Origin: JANWXR01 sp033577755 | GTDB taxonomy: Bacteria > Chloroflexota > Anaerolineae > Anaerolineales > UBA6663 | NCBI GenBank assembly: GCA_033577755.1 | Contig: JAVQXV010000001.1 | Coordinates: 1-64,000, forward strand | Reading direction: 5' to 3' | DNA length: 64,000 bases | Shown here: positions 24,342 to 33,558 of the stretch, one piece after another | Layout of the letters: the number at the start of each line of letters is the position of its first letter | Numbering within the stretch: the stretch's first letter is position 1 | The notes under the pieces: model-generated | What the model saw: only the letters and a program-made list of their open reading frames with translations | Databases searched by the model: none | What the model was told of the DNA's origin: nothing | Program-made: the position numbers and the translations under genes

Positions 24342-25307
24342 ATGCTTGTGCGGAAAGGCTTTGTTGTCATGGCGGTGAACCGTTTTGCGAAATACGCCTG
24401 GGGCGTGCTGGCGTTCAACCTGCTGGTGATTGTGTGGGGCGCGGTCGTTAGCGCCACCGGCTCCGGCGCAGGCTGCGGCGAACACTGGCCTACCTGTAAC
24501 GGCGAGGTCATCCCGATGGCCCCGGCGGTCGAGACGCTGATTGAGTTCTCACACCGCGCCACGAGCGGCATCGCGCTCTTGCTGGTGTTCGGCATGGCAA
24601 TCTGGGCGTTCCGCGCCTACCCGGCAGGCCACCTGGTGCGCAAGGCAGCGGTGGCCTCGGTGGTGGTCATCATCGTCGAGTCGCTGCTGGGTGCCTCGCT
24701 GGTGCTCTTCGGCTGGACGGCGCTGGACACCTCCGCGATGCGGGTGGTCATCCAGCCGATTCACATGCTCAACACCCTCATCCTGATCGGGACGATCCTG
24801 TTCACGGCGTGGTGGGCGTCCGGCGGGCCGCCGGTGCAATTGCGCGGGCAGGGCCGGCGGCTATGGTGGTTCGTGCTCGGTGGCCTGGGCATCTGGCTGA
24901 CGAGCGCCACCGGCGCCGTGATTTCGCTGGGCGACCTGCTGGCGATCCGGCTCGGCGAGAACTACAACGAGCTGGTGACTTTGCTGGTGCAGTTGCGGCT
25001 CGGCCATCCGGCAGTATCTATCCTGGCCGGCCTGTTTCTCATCTGGCTGGCACTGCGCCCGGATACGACGCCCACACCGCTCGCGCAGCGCTTCGCCTGG
25101 GCCGTCGGCGGGCTGGTCGTCGCCCAGTGGGCCGTCGGCCTGACGAACGTGGTGCTGCGCGTGCCGCTGTGGACACAGCTCCTGCACCTCTTCCTGGCCG
25201 ATTTGCTCTGGCTTGCGACTCTGCTGTGGGCGGCCACGGCGCTGGCGCATCGCGAAGCGCCGATAGCCGCGCCGCATCCCGTCCCCTCGGCGGCGAGTAC
25301 AGACTGA
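24342..25307 (+). CDS. ctaA: Heme A synthase (COX15/CtaA family)
   Basis: A membrane enzyme that oxidises the C8 methyl of heme O to the formyl of heme A, needed for cytochrome c oxidase. About eight hydrophobic segments are seen. Signatures include WGAVVSATGSGAGCGEHWP with a paired Cys loop (CGEHWPTC) near residue 45, the first heme His in LIEFSHRATSG near 70, and QPIHMLNTLIL, GHPAVSILAG and LLHLFLADL for the other histidines. The ATG at 24369 (MAVNRF) is an alternative start. It implies aerobic respiration with an aa3-type oxidase. Confidence 0.9.
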   Translation: MLVRKGFVVMAVNRFAKYAWGVLAFNLLVIVWGAVVSATGSGAGCGEHWPTCNGEVIPMAPAVETLIEFSHRATSGIALLLVFGMAIWAFRAYPAGHLVRKAAVASVVVIIVESLLGASLVLFGWTALDTSAMRVVIQPIHMLNTLILIGTILFTAWWASGGPPVQLRGQGRRLWWFVLGGLGIWLTSATGAVISLGDLLAIRLGENYNELVTLLVQLRLGHPAVSILAGLFLIWLALRPDTTPTPLAQRFAWAVGGLVVAQWAVGLTNVVLRVPLWTQLLHLFLADLLWLATLLWAATALAHREAPIAAPHPVPSAASTD

Positions 25308-25330
25308 GCTATGAGCAACGGGGGCGTCGG

Positions 25331-25888
25331 TTAGCGCCGCGTGATTTGCGCCTCGAGCGCGGCATTACGCAACGCAGCGACTTCCACATAACGGCGCAGC
25401 CACATGCTCAGGCCGGAGTCGGGCGAATCGAGCAGAGCGGCCAGCAGATGCAGCACGTTGATGTTGGCCGAGCCGCAGATGGCGGCAAACTCACCGGCGC
25501 GCGCAAAGGCTGCCTTGCTGGCAGGGGAACGATGGATCACCGCCGAGTCGCCTTCCTGCGCCGAGGACTGCAGAATGCCTGTGCGGAGTGAATTGATCAG
25601 GCTGAGCATGCCCGAGGATTTGCGATGACGCAGTTTGCGGCGCAACGTAGCCGGGCTTAGGTTGAATTGATAAAAGACGGCGTTGAGCGCGCCGATCTCA
25701 GGTTGCATCGCCTCGGCATCGGCGACGTCGTAGCCAAGGTCAATCAGCGGTGTGACAGTCGCAAAATCCTCCAGCTTGCATAAGCCGATAAACAGATGCT
25801 CCGGTTCGATCATCCGGCTTCGGGCCCGCCCGGCTTCATTGGCTGCAATATCCCAGGCCAGCAGAAGGGGCATAGAGAAGTTCGTCAT
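25331..25888 (-). CDS. Clp-N (ClpA/ClpC N-domain) repeat protein without ATPase
   Basis: The segments AANEAGRARSRMIEPEHLFIGLCKL near residue 12 and SANINVLHLLAALLDSPDSGL near residue 140 are two Clp-N style repeats, which in Clp ATPases bind substrates and adaptors. The protein ends without any AAA domain, so it may be an adaptor or decoy. I chose the ATG at 25888, as the upstream extension has no family character. Divergent from the GNAT gene. Confidence 0.65.
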   Translation of the reverse strand: MTNFSMPLLLAWDIAANEAGRARSRMIEPEHLFIGLCKLEDFATVTPLIDLGYDVADAEAMQPEIGALNAVFYQFNLSPATLRRKLRHRKSSGMLSLINSLRTGILQSSAQEGDSAVIHRSPASKAAFARAGEFAAICGSANINVLHLLAALLDSPDSGLSMWLRRYVEVAALRNAALEAQITRR

Positions 25889-26008
25889 GGAGGAGCCCGA
25901 TGCGCTTCGTAACGGAAAAGGCAGCGTTAACGTAACGTGTCCGGCGCAATCGGACAAGCAGCCGTCAGGGTCGCTCTCAACTTTTCTACAACCGAGAATT
26001 GCGCGTGC

Positions 26009-26014
26009 TATACT
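26009..26014 (+). promoter_or_regulatory. -10 box placing transcription start at the ATG (leaderless GNAT gene)
   Basis: TATACT ends 7 bases before the ATG at 26022, exactly where transcription would begin. No Shine-Dalgarno sequence is present. Matching arrangements occur at 42489, 48760 and 54860. Confidence 0.55.
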
Positions 26015-26021
26015 CGCGTTG

Positions 26022-26750
26022 ATGAGAGTACAGATGGCTGCGCGGGAAGAAGTGCGCGCCCTGCTTCAACCCTTGCTCGACCCACGCTCGCCGGCGGACG
26101 CGCTGGCGGTGTACTACGCCCTGTATCATCCCCTGGAGCGCACCACGCTGATGACCGCATCGGAAGCGAGCGGGCGTTTGACCGGCTTCCTCGTCCGGGC
26201 ACGCACCGGCCTCGACCTGTTCCGGCCGCTCGTTACACTACGCGCTCAGGACGAGGCCACCGTGGCCGCCCTGGTGCGCGAAGGCTTGCCGGTTGGGCAG
26301 CCCGTGTATCTCACCGTGCCGCTCGCGCTCGGGCCGTGGCTGAACAAACATCTCGCCGTCTCGGAGGCCGAAGTTCATCGCCTTTACCGTTTGCGCGCAG
26401 AGCGCCACCAGCCGATCATCAACGTGCTCACCCTCACCGGCCACGACGCCACCGGTGCGCCGCGCTGCGAAATTCGGCCCGGCGGTGAACTCGGCGCAGT
26501 TGCCGGCATCAATTGGCAATCGCCCGACTATGCCGAAATCTATGTGTACACAGACCCGGCGGCGCGGGGCCGGGGCTGGGGCAAGTCGGTCGTTTCCACG
26601 CTGGCCGGCCTGCTGCTGAAGTCGGGCCGCACGCCACTGTACGTCGTCGCCGAGTCCAACGACTATTCCATCCGCCTGGCCGAAGCGGTCGGTTTTGAAG
26701 ACACCGGCTTTCGCGAATACGTGGCGCAGGCGGTTCGCAACGAGGCATAA
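26022..26750 (+). CDS. GNAT-family N-acetyltransferase
   Basis: The C-terminal 100 residues form a GNAT domain: AEIYVYTDPAARGRGWGKSV contains the acetyl-CoA pyrophosphate loop (Q/R-x-x-G-x-G/A type), followed by LYVVAESNDYSIRLAEAVGF, the usual end of the fold. The N-terminal half (ALYHPLERTTLMTAS...) is an additional domain seen in FR47-like members. Substrate unknown. I chose the ATG at 26022, placed directly after a -10 box; an ATG at 26034 is possible. The glycosidase gene follows after three bases, suggesting coupled translation. Confidence 0.75.
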   Translation: MRVQMAAREEVRALLQPLLDPRSPADALAVYYALYHPLERTTLMTASEASGRLTGFLVRARTGLDLFRPLVTLRAQDEATVAALVREGLPVGQPVYLTVPLALGPWLNKHLAVSEAEVHRLYRLRAERHQPIINVLTLTGHDATGAPRCEIRPGGELGAVAGINWQSPDYAEIYVYTDPAARGRGWGKSVVSTLAGLLLKSGRTPLYVVAESNDYSIRLAEAVGFEDTGFREYVAQAVRNEA

Positions 26751-26753
26751 ACG

Positions 26754-28091
<1,338 letters not shown>

Positions 28092-28110
28092 CGCAACCGG
28101 GCAGATCGCG

Positions 28111-28317
28111 TCAGGGCCGGATCACCAGGTTATCCCAGAATAAGATTCGCCCGTCGCGTTCGCGGCAGAGGTCAACGCGCTGAGCGTTCTGGGCGGCTTC
28201 CACGTACTCGTCCTCGGAGAGCGGTGGATATTCGACTCCGGTGCGGTACACGGTGAAGCCCATGCGCTTCATCATGCGGTACTGCTCGCGGACAGCGGAC
28301 TCATGCGCTGTATCCAT
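28111..28317 (-). CDS. Small hypothetical protein (68 aa)
   Basis: Not recognised. The ATG at 28317 has AAGGA 5 bases upstream, and the composition (acidic, Tyr/Arg-rich, with GFTVYRTGVEYPPLSEDEY) looks like a real soluble protein. It overlaps the end of the next upstream frame by 17 bases, so the two were probably translated together. Confidence 0.5.
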   Translation of the reverse strand: MDTAHESAVREQYRMMKRMGFTVYRTGVEYPPLSEDEYVEAAQNAQRVDLCRERDGRILFWDNLVIRP

Positions 28318-28510
28318 AAGTATCCTTCACCAGGCCGAACTTTACACGTGCCACTGTCAACCCATTCTGGGCGCCGTGAAGAGCCTCGGACACTGCCAGG
28401 GCAGTGGGCAAGGCTTCACGCGTTTCGGTGCCGTCGGTGAGCGTGCGAATCAGCGTCACCGGTGGCCCGAAGAAGCCAGGGGCAAAGGAGGGCCTCCACA
28501 CAGTGTGCAC
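28301..28510 (-). pseudogene. Small hypothetical protein, 5' end apparently cut by a family A element
   Basis: The segment GPPVTLIRTLTDGTETREAL and what follows reads like genuine protein, but the only starts available (GTG codons at 28510 and 28501) lie in or at the edge of the repeat element at 28503-28606. An original start upstream was probably displaced by the insertion. It may still be translated from an internal GTG. Function unknown. Confidence 0.45.
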
Positions 28511-28606
28511 GCAAAGGTTGTCAGGTAACGTGCCGCCCCCTTCGACTGCCGCTACGCTTCGCTCAGCGTCCGCTCAGGGTGCGGCTGACATGTTTTGCGT
28601 GCACAC
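28503..28606 (+). mobile_element. Family A element, complete copy 1 (104 bp, MITE-like)
   Basis: It starts GTGTGCACGCAAA and ends TTTGCGTGCACAC (13-bp perfect inverted ends, extended imperfectly to GTCAG/CTGAC). The core carries GCTTCGCTCAGCGTCCGCTC. The 8 bases on either side are TCCACACA and TCCACACG, a near-perfect direct repeat as expected for a target-site duplication. No coding capacity. Confidence 0.75.
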
Positions 28607-28613
28607 TCCACAC

Positions 28614-28917
28614 GCGGAAGAGAAAGAAAAGCACTCAGAAGAGACCTCGCTCTAAACGCGCGCGGCAGCCGGACGCTGTCTCAAGGGTGCCCAAACTGCC
28701 GCTCAATACCTTTTGATATTTTTTATACGCCGATTTCCCGCCGGAGTGCAGATTGGTTTTGTTGGATAGTGTTGGGAGGATTAAGGTTTGCGCGACCGAT
28801 AATCGGAACGGCCGCTCATGCCGGCGAAGAGAAAGCTACGGCTCTCCCTGCCCCGACAGATTTATCCCCAAACGGCGTAGGCCTCGTTTCACGCCAAGAT
28901 GCCGGCTCGCCGGGAGG
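28614..28917. other. Non-coding gap with no recognised element
   Basis: About 300 bases between two family A sequences. It includes an AT-rich patch near 28707-28730 and nothing I can assign. Confidence 0.4.
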
Positions 28918-28953
28918 GTGTGCACGCAAAGGCGGTCAGGGAACGTGCCGCCG
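28918..28953 (+). mobile_element. Family A element, left-end fragment (copy 2)
   Basis: GTGTGCACGCAAAGGCGGTC and the following GGGAACGTGCCGCC match the left end of family A, then the similarity stops. The fragment is bracketed by CCGGGAGG and CCTCCCGG, so it lies in the loop of a further hairpin just before the tRNA promoter. Confidence 0.6.
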
Positions 28954-28997
28954 TCTTGGGGTGAGCCTCCCGGTAAACTTTTGAGAGCCGGATTTGC

Positions 28998-29003
28998 TAT
29001 AAT
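28998..29003 (+). promoter_or_regulatory. -10 box of the tRNA-Ser gene
   Basis: A consensus TATAAT lies 14 bases before the first base of the tRNA. I do not see a matching -35 at the ideal distance. Confidence 0.6.
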
Positions 29004-29017
29004 CAGACTTGCCGATT

Positions 29018-29107
29018 GGAGAGGTCGCCTAGTCTGGTCTATGGCGCGCGTCTGGAAAGCGCGTATGGGTAACACCATCGTGGGTTCAAATCCCACCCTC
29101 TCCGCCA
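29018..29107 (+). tRNA. tRNA-Ser(GGA)
   Basis: A 90-base class II tRNA with encoded CCA. The acceptor stem GGAGAGG pairs with CCTCTCC (29097-29103). The anticodon loop CTGGAAA (29052-29058) gives anticodon GGA at 29054-29056. A long variable arm, and the T-loop GGGTTCAAATCCC, are present. It reads UCC and UCU serine codons. Confidence 0.96.
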
Positions 29108-29113
29108 GACGCG

Positions 29114-29147
29114 AAAACACCGCCTCGCGAGGCGGTGTTTTGCTTTT
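29114..29147 (+). terminator. Rho-independent terminator after tRNA-Ser
   Basis: A perfect 28-base palindrome with arms AAAACACCGCCTCG and CGAGGCGGTGTTTT, followed by GCTTTT. It starts 7 bases past the tRNA CCA end. Confidence 0.92.
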
Positions 29148-29181
29148 CAGCTGAGCGGCACGGCGCAGATGACCGGAGGAC

Positions 29182-29573
29182 GTGCCCAAGCCGGCCCGTA
29201 AGCCGCGTTCTGTTTTAGGCTATCATCTCTCTGGGCGACGCATTACTGCGGCGCTCTAGCGGCCGACCCGGGGCTCAGACGGTGCGAGCAACACCTCGCC
29301 CCTGCTTGGCCTTGCTCCCGGCGGGGGTTGCCTGGCCGCGACTGTTACCAGCCGCGCCGGTAGGCTCTTACCCTACCGTTTCACCCTCGCTCCCCTCACC
29401 CCACCCTCTCTCCCCGGGGGAAGGAGGGGGGCAATACGCTTCTCTGTGGCCCTCTTCCAACAGGTCACCCCGTTCCGGGCGTTACCCGGCGCCGTGCTCT
29501 GTGGAGCGCGGACTTTCCTCGATCGAAAAAGCTCGGCTTCTTCGACCGCGATAGCCCGGCCGGCTTGGACACA
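29182..29573 (-). ncRNA. rnpB: RNase P RNA (bacterial type A)
   Basis: The catalytic RNA that trims tRNA 5' ends. On the minus strand the conserved GAGGAAAGTCCG (29509-29520) is near the 5' end, followed by the P-helix region GCCGGGTAACGCCCGG and the late conserved block GGTAAGGGTGAAACGGT. The 5' strand GTGTCCAAGCCGGCC pairs with the 3' strand GGCCGGCTTGGGCAC to close helix P1, which sets both ends. Length of about 392 bases is normal. Confidence 0.93.
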
Positions 29574-29669
29574 CCTACACTATATCACAAACCTTAACGA
29601 CTCAGCAGCGAGCGCGCCGGCGGCCCGTCCCTTCCGCTTTCGCGCCTCACGCTTTAGGATTGGGCATCC

Positions 29670-32600
29670 ATGCGCCGCCTGCGTCCCCTGTTGCCCTTCG
29701 TCATCCTGGCCGTATTTGCAGCACTTGCCGCCGAACCGCTGGCCCGCGAGCAGATGACCTGCTCGGATGACGGGCCGTTTCACCTGTATCGTGCGGTACA
29801 GCTGGGCGCATTGCTCGAAGCCGGTCACTGGTTCCCGCGTTGGGCGCCGCACATGGCGCAGGGCTACGGCTTCCCCTTCTTCAACTTCTACGCGCCGCTC
29901 TCCTCGTACTTTGTCGTCCTGCTGCACCGGCTGGGGCTGGAATATCCGGCTGCGCTCAAGGTGGCTTTCGCGCTGGCGATCTGGCTGGCGGGCTGTGCGG
30001 CCTTCCTGTCGGCGCGCACGCACTGGGGCGAGCGCGCGGGGCTGGTCGCCGGCGTGGCCTACCTCTTCGCGCCCTATCTGGCCTACGATGTGCTCTTTCG
30101 CGCCAACTTCGCCGAGACGCTGGCATTCGTCTGGCCGCCGCTGATTTTGTGGGCTTTGCAAAAGCTGGCGGAGGCAGGCGAGAGGATGAACCGGCGCCTT
30201 CCTTCTTCTTTCCTGTTGCTGCCTTTCTGTTACGCTGCCCTCATCCTCACCCACAACATCTTTGCGCTGATCGCTTCGCCGCTATTCGCCGGCTACTTGG
30301 CACTGCAAGCCTGGCAACGACGTTCATGGGTCGTGCTGATTCAAGGTGGGCCGGCGCTGGCGCTCGGCATCGGGCTGACGACCTACTTCTGGTTACCCGC
30401 CCTCGCCGAACGCGGCCTCGTCCACTCCGACCGGCTGCTGGTCCCGCCCATCTTCACCTGGTACACCAACTTCATCACCATTGGTGAGCTGCTGGCCTGG
30501 CCGCGCGCCGCTGACCCGCTGCTCATCAACCCTTCGCCCGCGCGGACGATTGGGCCGGTGACCGTGCTGTTCGGGCTGCCGGCGCTGATCGGTTTGGCGT
30601 GGAGAGCGGGGAGAAGTGATTGGAGATTAGAGATTGGGGACTGGGAGATTGTATTTTTTGCGCCGGCATTGAGCGGCTACTGCTTTCTAACTCTGCAAGC
30701 TTCTGAGCCAATCTGGCGACTCATTAGCCCGCTGGAGCTGGTGCAATTCCCGTGGCGGATGCTCGGCCCGGCGTCACTGTGCGCGGCGCTACTGGCCGGC
30801 GCCGGTGTGCACACCCTCGAACGAGCGCTGCCGTCGCCCATTTCACGTTTCAGCGCCCCGCTCGCAGCGACGCTCATCATCCTCGCCGCGCTCTCCTACT
30901 GGTCGCCGCGCTATTGCGCTTCGCCCGCAACGGCCACACTGAGCGAAATGGTCGGCTATGAACGCGCCACCCATACCATCGGCACGACGGCCAAGGGCGA
31001 GTACCTGCCGCGCACGGTGGAGAGGCTGCCCGATGATCCATCACTGGCCGAGGCATTGATGCGTGGCGAGGAGCCGGTGCGGTTGCAACTGCTCATCGGC
31101 GAAGCCGAATGGCAGCCGCTCGCTGCCGTCACCGACCCCCTGAACGCAACTTTCACCATCACGGCCCACACGTCGGCCACATTCGTCTATCGCCAGTTTC
31201 TCTATCCCGGCTGGCAGGCCACCGCAAATGAACAGCCGCTTGCGCTGCGCGCCACGCCGGGCACGGGCCTCATTGCTTTCGACCTCCCGCCCGGCCGGCA
31301 TCGCTTGCATATCTCTTTCGGCTCCACACCGCTCCGAACGACGGCCGGTGTCACTTCTATCGCTACGTTGCTTGTTTTGCTGGGATTGGGGATTGGAAGT
31401 CGGGGATTGACACCCTCATCTACCTCTCCTGCCACCCTCACCTTGTCACCCCTTCTCGATTTAGGCCTCCTCGCCCTCGCCCTGCTCACCCTCAAGCTGG
31501 CCGTGATTGACCGCACGACCAACCCACTGCGACATTCAGCGTTCGACGGAGAAAGCGTAGCCGGTGTGCAAACTCCACTGCGGCTGGACTTTGCGGGCGG
31601 GCTGAGGCTGTACGGTTACGACCTCTCCACGCGCACCCTCCCGGCAGATGAGGGCGTGGAGACCCTCGTCTACGTTTCGATGCCCGCGCCGGCGCTGCGC
31701 CACTTCTGGCCGCTCTTCTTCGTCAAGGATGCCGCCGGGCTGGATTGGACCGGGCCGGACTCGTACCTCACGCCGCGCTGGCACCGTGAGCCGCCGCCCA
31801 CTTCCGAATGGCCGCCTGAAGCATATGCGCAATGGGCGCGGCGCGTGGTGGTGTTGCCCGGCACGCCGCCCGGCGAGTACGAACTGTGGGGCGAGGTGAT
31901 TGACCGCGAGACCGCCGCCATCCAGTCCGTGCTCGATGCACAGGGCAACGCCGTCCAGCCGCGCTACTCGCTCGGCGCGTTGACGGTAACTCGCCCGCGC
32001 CGGCCCTTTCGACTTCAGCCGGAGGTCGTTGCCGAGCGCCGCTTCGGCCTGCTCACCTTCCTCGGCTATCACTTCGACCGCAACGAGGCGATGGCGGGCG
32101 ACTCGCTCAACTTGACGTGGTACTGGCGCAGCGAGGCGGAGACACAGGATGACGTGATGGCGACGCTGCAACTGCGCGACAGCAGCGGCAATGTAGCCTT
32201 GAGCGTGGCGCTGGAGCCCGCAAACGGCTACCCGGTCAGCCGATGGCAAGCGGGCGATGAGTGGCGCGGCCAGCACCGTGTGGTGCTCCCGGCGGCGCTG
32301 CCCGGCGGCGACTACCGCTGGTTCGTCTCGCTTGCGGGCGAGGCGGGAGAACAGGCGCTGGGCGCGGTGCGGGTCCGCGCGCCGGAGCGTGTCTTTGAGC
32401 CACCTGCCTTTGAGCAGGCAAGCGGCGCGCGGTTTGCCGGCGTAGGTGAGCTGGCCGGCTATTCGCTTCAGCGACAAGGAGAAACGCTGCGCGTGCAACT
32501 CGTGTGGCATGCGACGGCGACCCCGGCGCAAAGTTATCAGGTCTTTGTCCATCTCGGCGACGAGACGCGCGTGCTGGCGCAGAGCGTGGCGATACCTGCC

Positions 32601-32801
32601 GGCGGCGCGCGGCCTACCACCGGCTGGCTGGCCGGCGAGTACGTGGTGGACACACACACCCTTGTTCTGCCCGGTGGCGAGTGGCCTGCGGATGTAGCGG
32701 TGTACGTCGGGATGTTCGACCCGCTGTCCGGAACACGCGTAGCGGTAAGCGGCACGGGGGCGGGCACGGATCAGCGCGTGCGGCTAAGATTCAGGCGATG
32801 A
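29670..32801 (+). CDS. Large membrane protein, PTPS-related / GT-C-like, with extracytoplasmic beta domains
   Basis: A 1043-aa protein. The first 560 residues contain about a dozen hydrophobic segments and the motif DDGPFHLYRAVQLG with GHWFPRWAPHMAQGYGFP, typical of the membrane proteins annotated as 6-pyruvoyl-tetrahydropterin synthase-related, which resemble GT-C/YfhO glycosyltransferases and probably use a polyprenyl-linked sugar. The last 430 residues are hydrophilic beta-rich repeats outside the membrane. Two in-frame word repeats (around 30607-30650 and 31382-31412) look like intergenic repeat DNA absorbed into the gene. Exact reaction unknown. Confidence 0.7.
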   Translation: MRRLRPLLPFVILAVFAALAAEPLAREQMTCSDDGPFHLYRAVQLGALLEAGHWFPRWAPHMAQGYGFPFFNFYAPLSSYFVVLLHRLGLEYPAALKVAFALAIWLAGCAAFLSARTHWGERAGLVAGVAYLFAPYLAYDVLFRANFAETLAFVWPPLILWALQKLAEAGERMNRRLPSSFLLLPFCYAALILTHNIFALIASPLFAGYLALQAWQRRSWVVLIQGGPALALGIGLTTYFWLPALAERGLVHSDRLLVPPIFTWYTNFITIGELLAWPRAADPLLINPSPARTIGPVTVLFGLPALIGLAWRAGRSDWRLEIGDWEIVFFAPALSGYCFLTLQASEPIWRLISPLELVQFPWRMLGPASLCAALLAGAGVHTLERALPSPISRFSAPLAATLIILAALSYWSPRYCASPATATLSEMVGYERATHTIGTTAKGEYLPRTVERLPDDPSLAEALMRGEEPVRLQLLIGEAEWQPLAAVTDPLNATFTITAHTSATFVYRQFLYPGWQATANEQPLALRATPGTGLIAFDLPPGRHRLHISFGSTPLRTTAGVTSIATLLVLLGLGIGSRGLTPSSTSPATLTLSPLLDLGLLALALLTLKLAVIDRTTNPLRHSAFDGESVAGVQTPLRLDFAGGLRLYGYDLSTRTLPADEGVETLVYVSMPAPALRHFWPLFFVKDAAGLDWTGPDSYLTPRWHREPPPTSEWPPEAYAQWARRVVVLPGTPPGEYELWGEVIDRETAAIQSVLDAQGNAVQPRYSLGALTVTRPRRPFRLQPEVVAERRFGLLTFLGYHFDRNEAMAGDSLNLTWYWRSEAETQDDVMATLQLRDSSGNVALSVALEPANGYPVSRWQAGDEWRGQHRVVLPAALPGGDYRWFVSLAGEAGEQALGAVRVRAPERVFEPPAFEQASGARFAGVGELAGYSLQRQGETLRVQLVWHATATPAQSYQVFVHLGDETRVLAQSVAIPAGGARPTTGWLAGEYVVDTHTLVLPGGEWPADVAVYVGMFDPLSGTRVAVSGTGAGTDQRVRLRFRR
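30607..30650 (+). repeat. Seven-base-period repeat inside a coding region
   Basis: Variants of GATTGGA/GATTAGA/GATTGGG are repeated in tandem. They read through in frame as a Trp/Arg/Glu/Ile-containing loop (WRLEIGDWEI) between two membrane segments. The word style matches repeats otherwise found between genes in this window. Confidence 0.6.
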
Positions 32802-32816
32802 TGGTTATGAATAAGG

Positions 32817-33167
32817 CTATAGCGTCAGCCGGTGATGTGCCTCGACCGCTTCCGAGACGGTCTCGAAGATGGGCAACACGGTGTCCAGCAAGGTGAGCTT
32901 CAGCGCAGCGCGCGCCTGAGGGGCCACATTCGCCAGGTTGAGATCTCCGCCTGCCTGCCGCAGCGCCTTCAGGCCGGAGATGAGCGCGGAGAGGCCGGAC
33001 GAATCAATGAAAGCCACCTGACTCATCTCTACGGTGATGTATCGTGTGCCGGCGGCTACCTGATCTTGAAACAAGCGCTTGAGGGTGTTGCAGGTTTCCG
33101 CGTCCAGGCGGCCTTCCACATGTAGCACCAGCTGACCGGGTTCAACGGGGTGGATCGAAATCTTCAT
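32817..33167 (-). CDS. STAS-domain anti-sigma factor antagonist
   Basis: A 116-aa SpoIIAA/RsbV-like protein. The phosphorylation site is the Ser in VAFIDSSGLSALISGLKAL near residue 58, preceded by the GRLDAETCNTLKRLF helix. When dephosphorylated it sequesters an anti-sigma kinase. The PP2C phosphatase/kinase fusion encoded just upstream (33559) is the natural partner, though a pair of repeat elements now separates the two genes. Confidence 0.9.
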   Translation of the reverse strand: MKISIHPVEPGQLVLHVEGRLDAETCNTLKRLFQDQVAAGTRYITVEMSQVAFIDSSGLSALISGLKALRQAGGDLNLANVAPQARAALKLTLLDTVLPIFETVSEAVEAHHRLTL

Positions 33168-33173
33168 ATTTTA

Positions 33174-33282
33174 TGAGTCCGCTGCAAATAAAGATGTTTC
33201 ACCGCTGAGCACGCGGAGAAAATAACTATAAAGAACTCTGCGGCCTCCGCGTTCTCCGCGGAGCGTTTTTTCAGTGCACTCA
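33174..33282. repeat. Family B repeat, copy 2 (109 bp)
   Basis: It starts TGAGTCCGCTGC and ends CAGTGCACTCA, an imperfect terminal inverted repeat. The interior reads TTTCACCGCTGAG, then a CGCGGAG/CTCCGCG hairpin and GCGTTTTTTCAG. It directly abuts the family A element at 33283. Confidence 0.65.
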
Positions 33283-33497
33283 GTGTGCACGCAAAGAGGT
33301 TGTCAGGGAACATGCCACCCCTTCGTCCTTCGGCAGGCTTTGCTAAGCGAAGCCAAGCTCAGGTTGTCCTGCGCGGCAGGCATCTTGAGCGGACGCCGAG
33401 CGAAGCCGAAGCGGCAATCGAATAACGCCCGCCGCTTCCCTGAGCGCGCTCTATGAGCGAAGCCGAAGGGTCAGGCTGACATGTTTTGCGTGCACAC
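33283..33497 (+). mobile_element. Family A element, long copy 3 (215 bp)
   Basis: Same 13-bp inverted ends as the short copies, but the core is enlarged with repeated GAGCGAAGCCGAAG words. The flanks are TGCACTCA on the left and TACACTCA on the right (one base offset), consistent with an 8-bp target duplication. The rest of the gap to 33558 holds nothing recognised. Confidence 0.7.
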
Positions 33498-33558
33498 ATA
33501 CACTCAGGTAGGCAACCGGGAACAATCGGCCCGGATTATACTTGTCGCCTCCGATGTG

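Noticed and set aside
31536..32657. Minus-strand 373-aa open frame inside the giant membrane protein gene
   Set aside because: Arg/His/Ala-rich shadow without motif or ribosome site; the plus-strand frame is continuous and domain-like.
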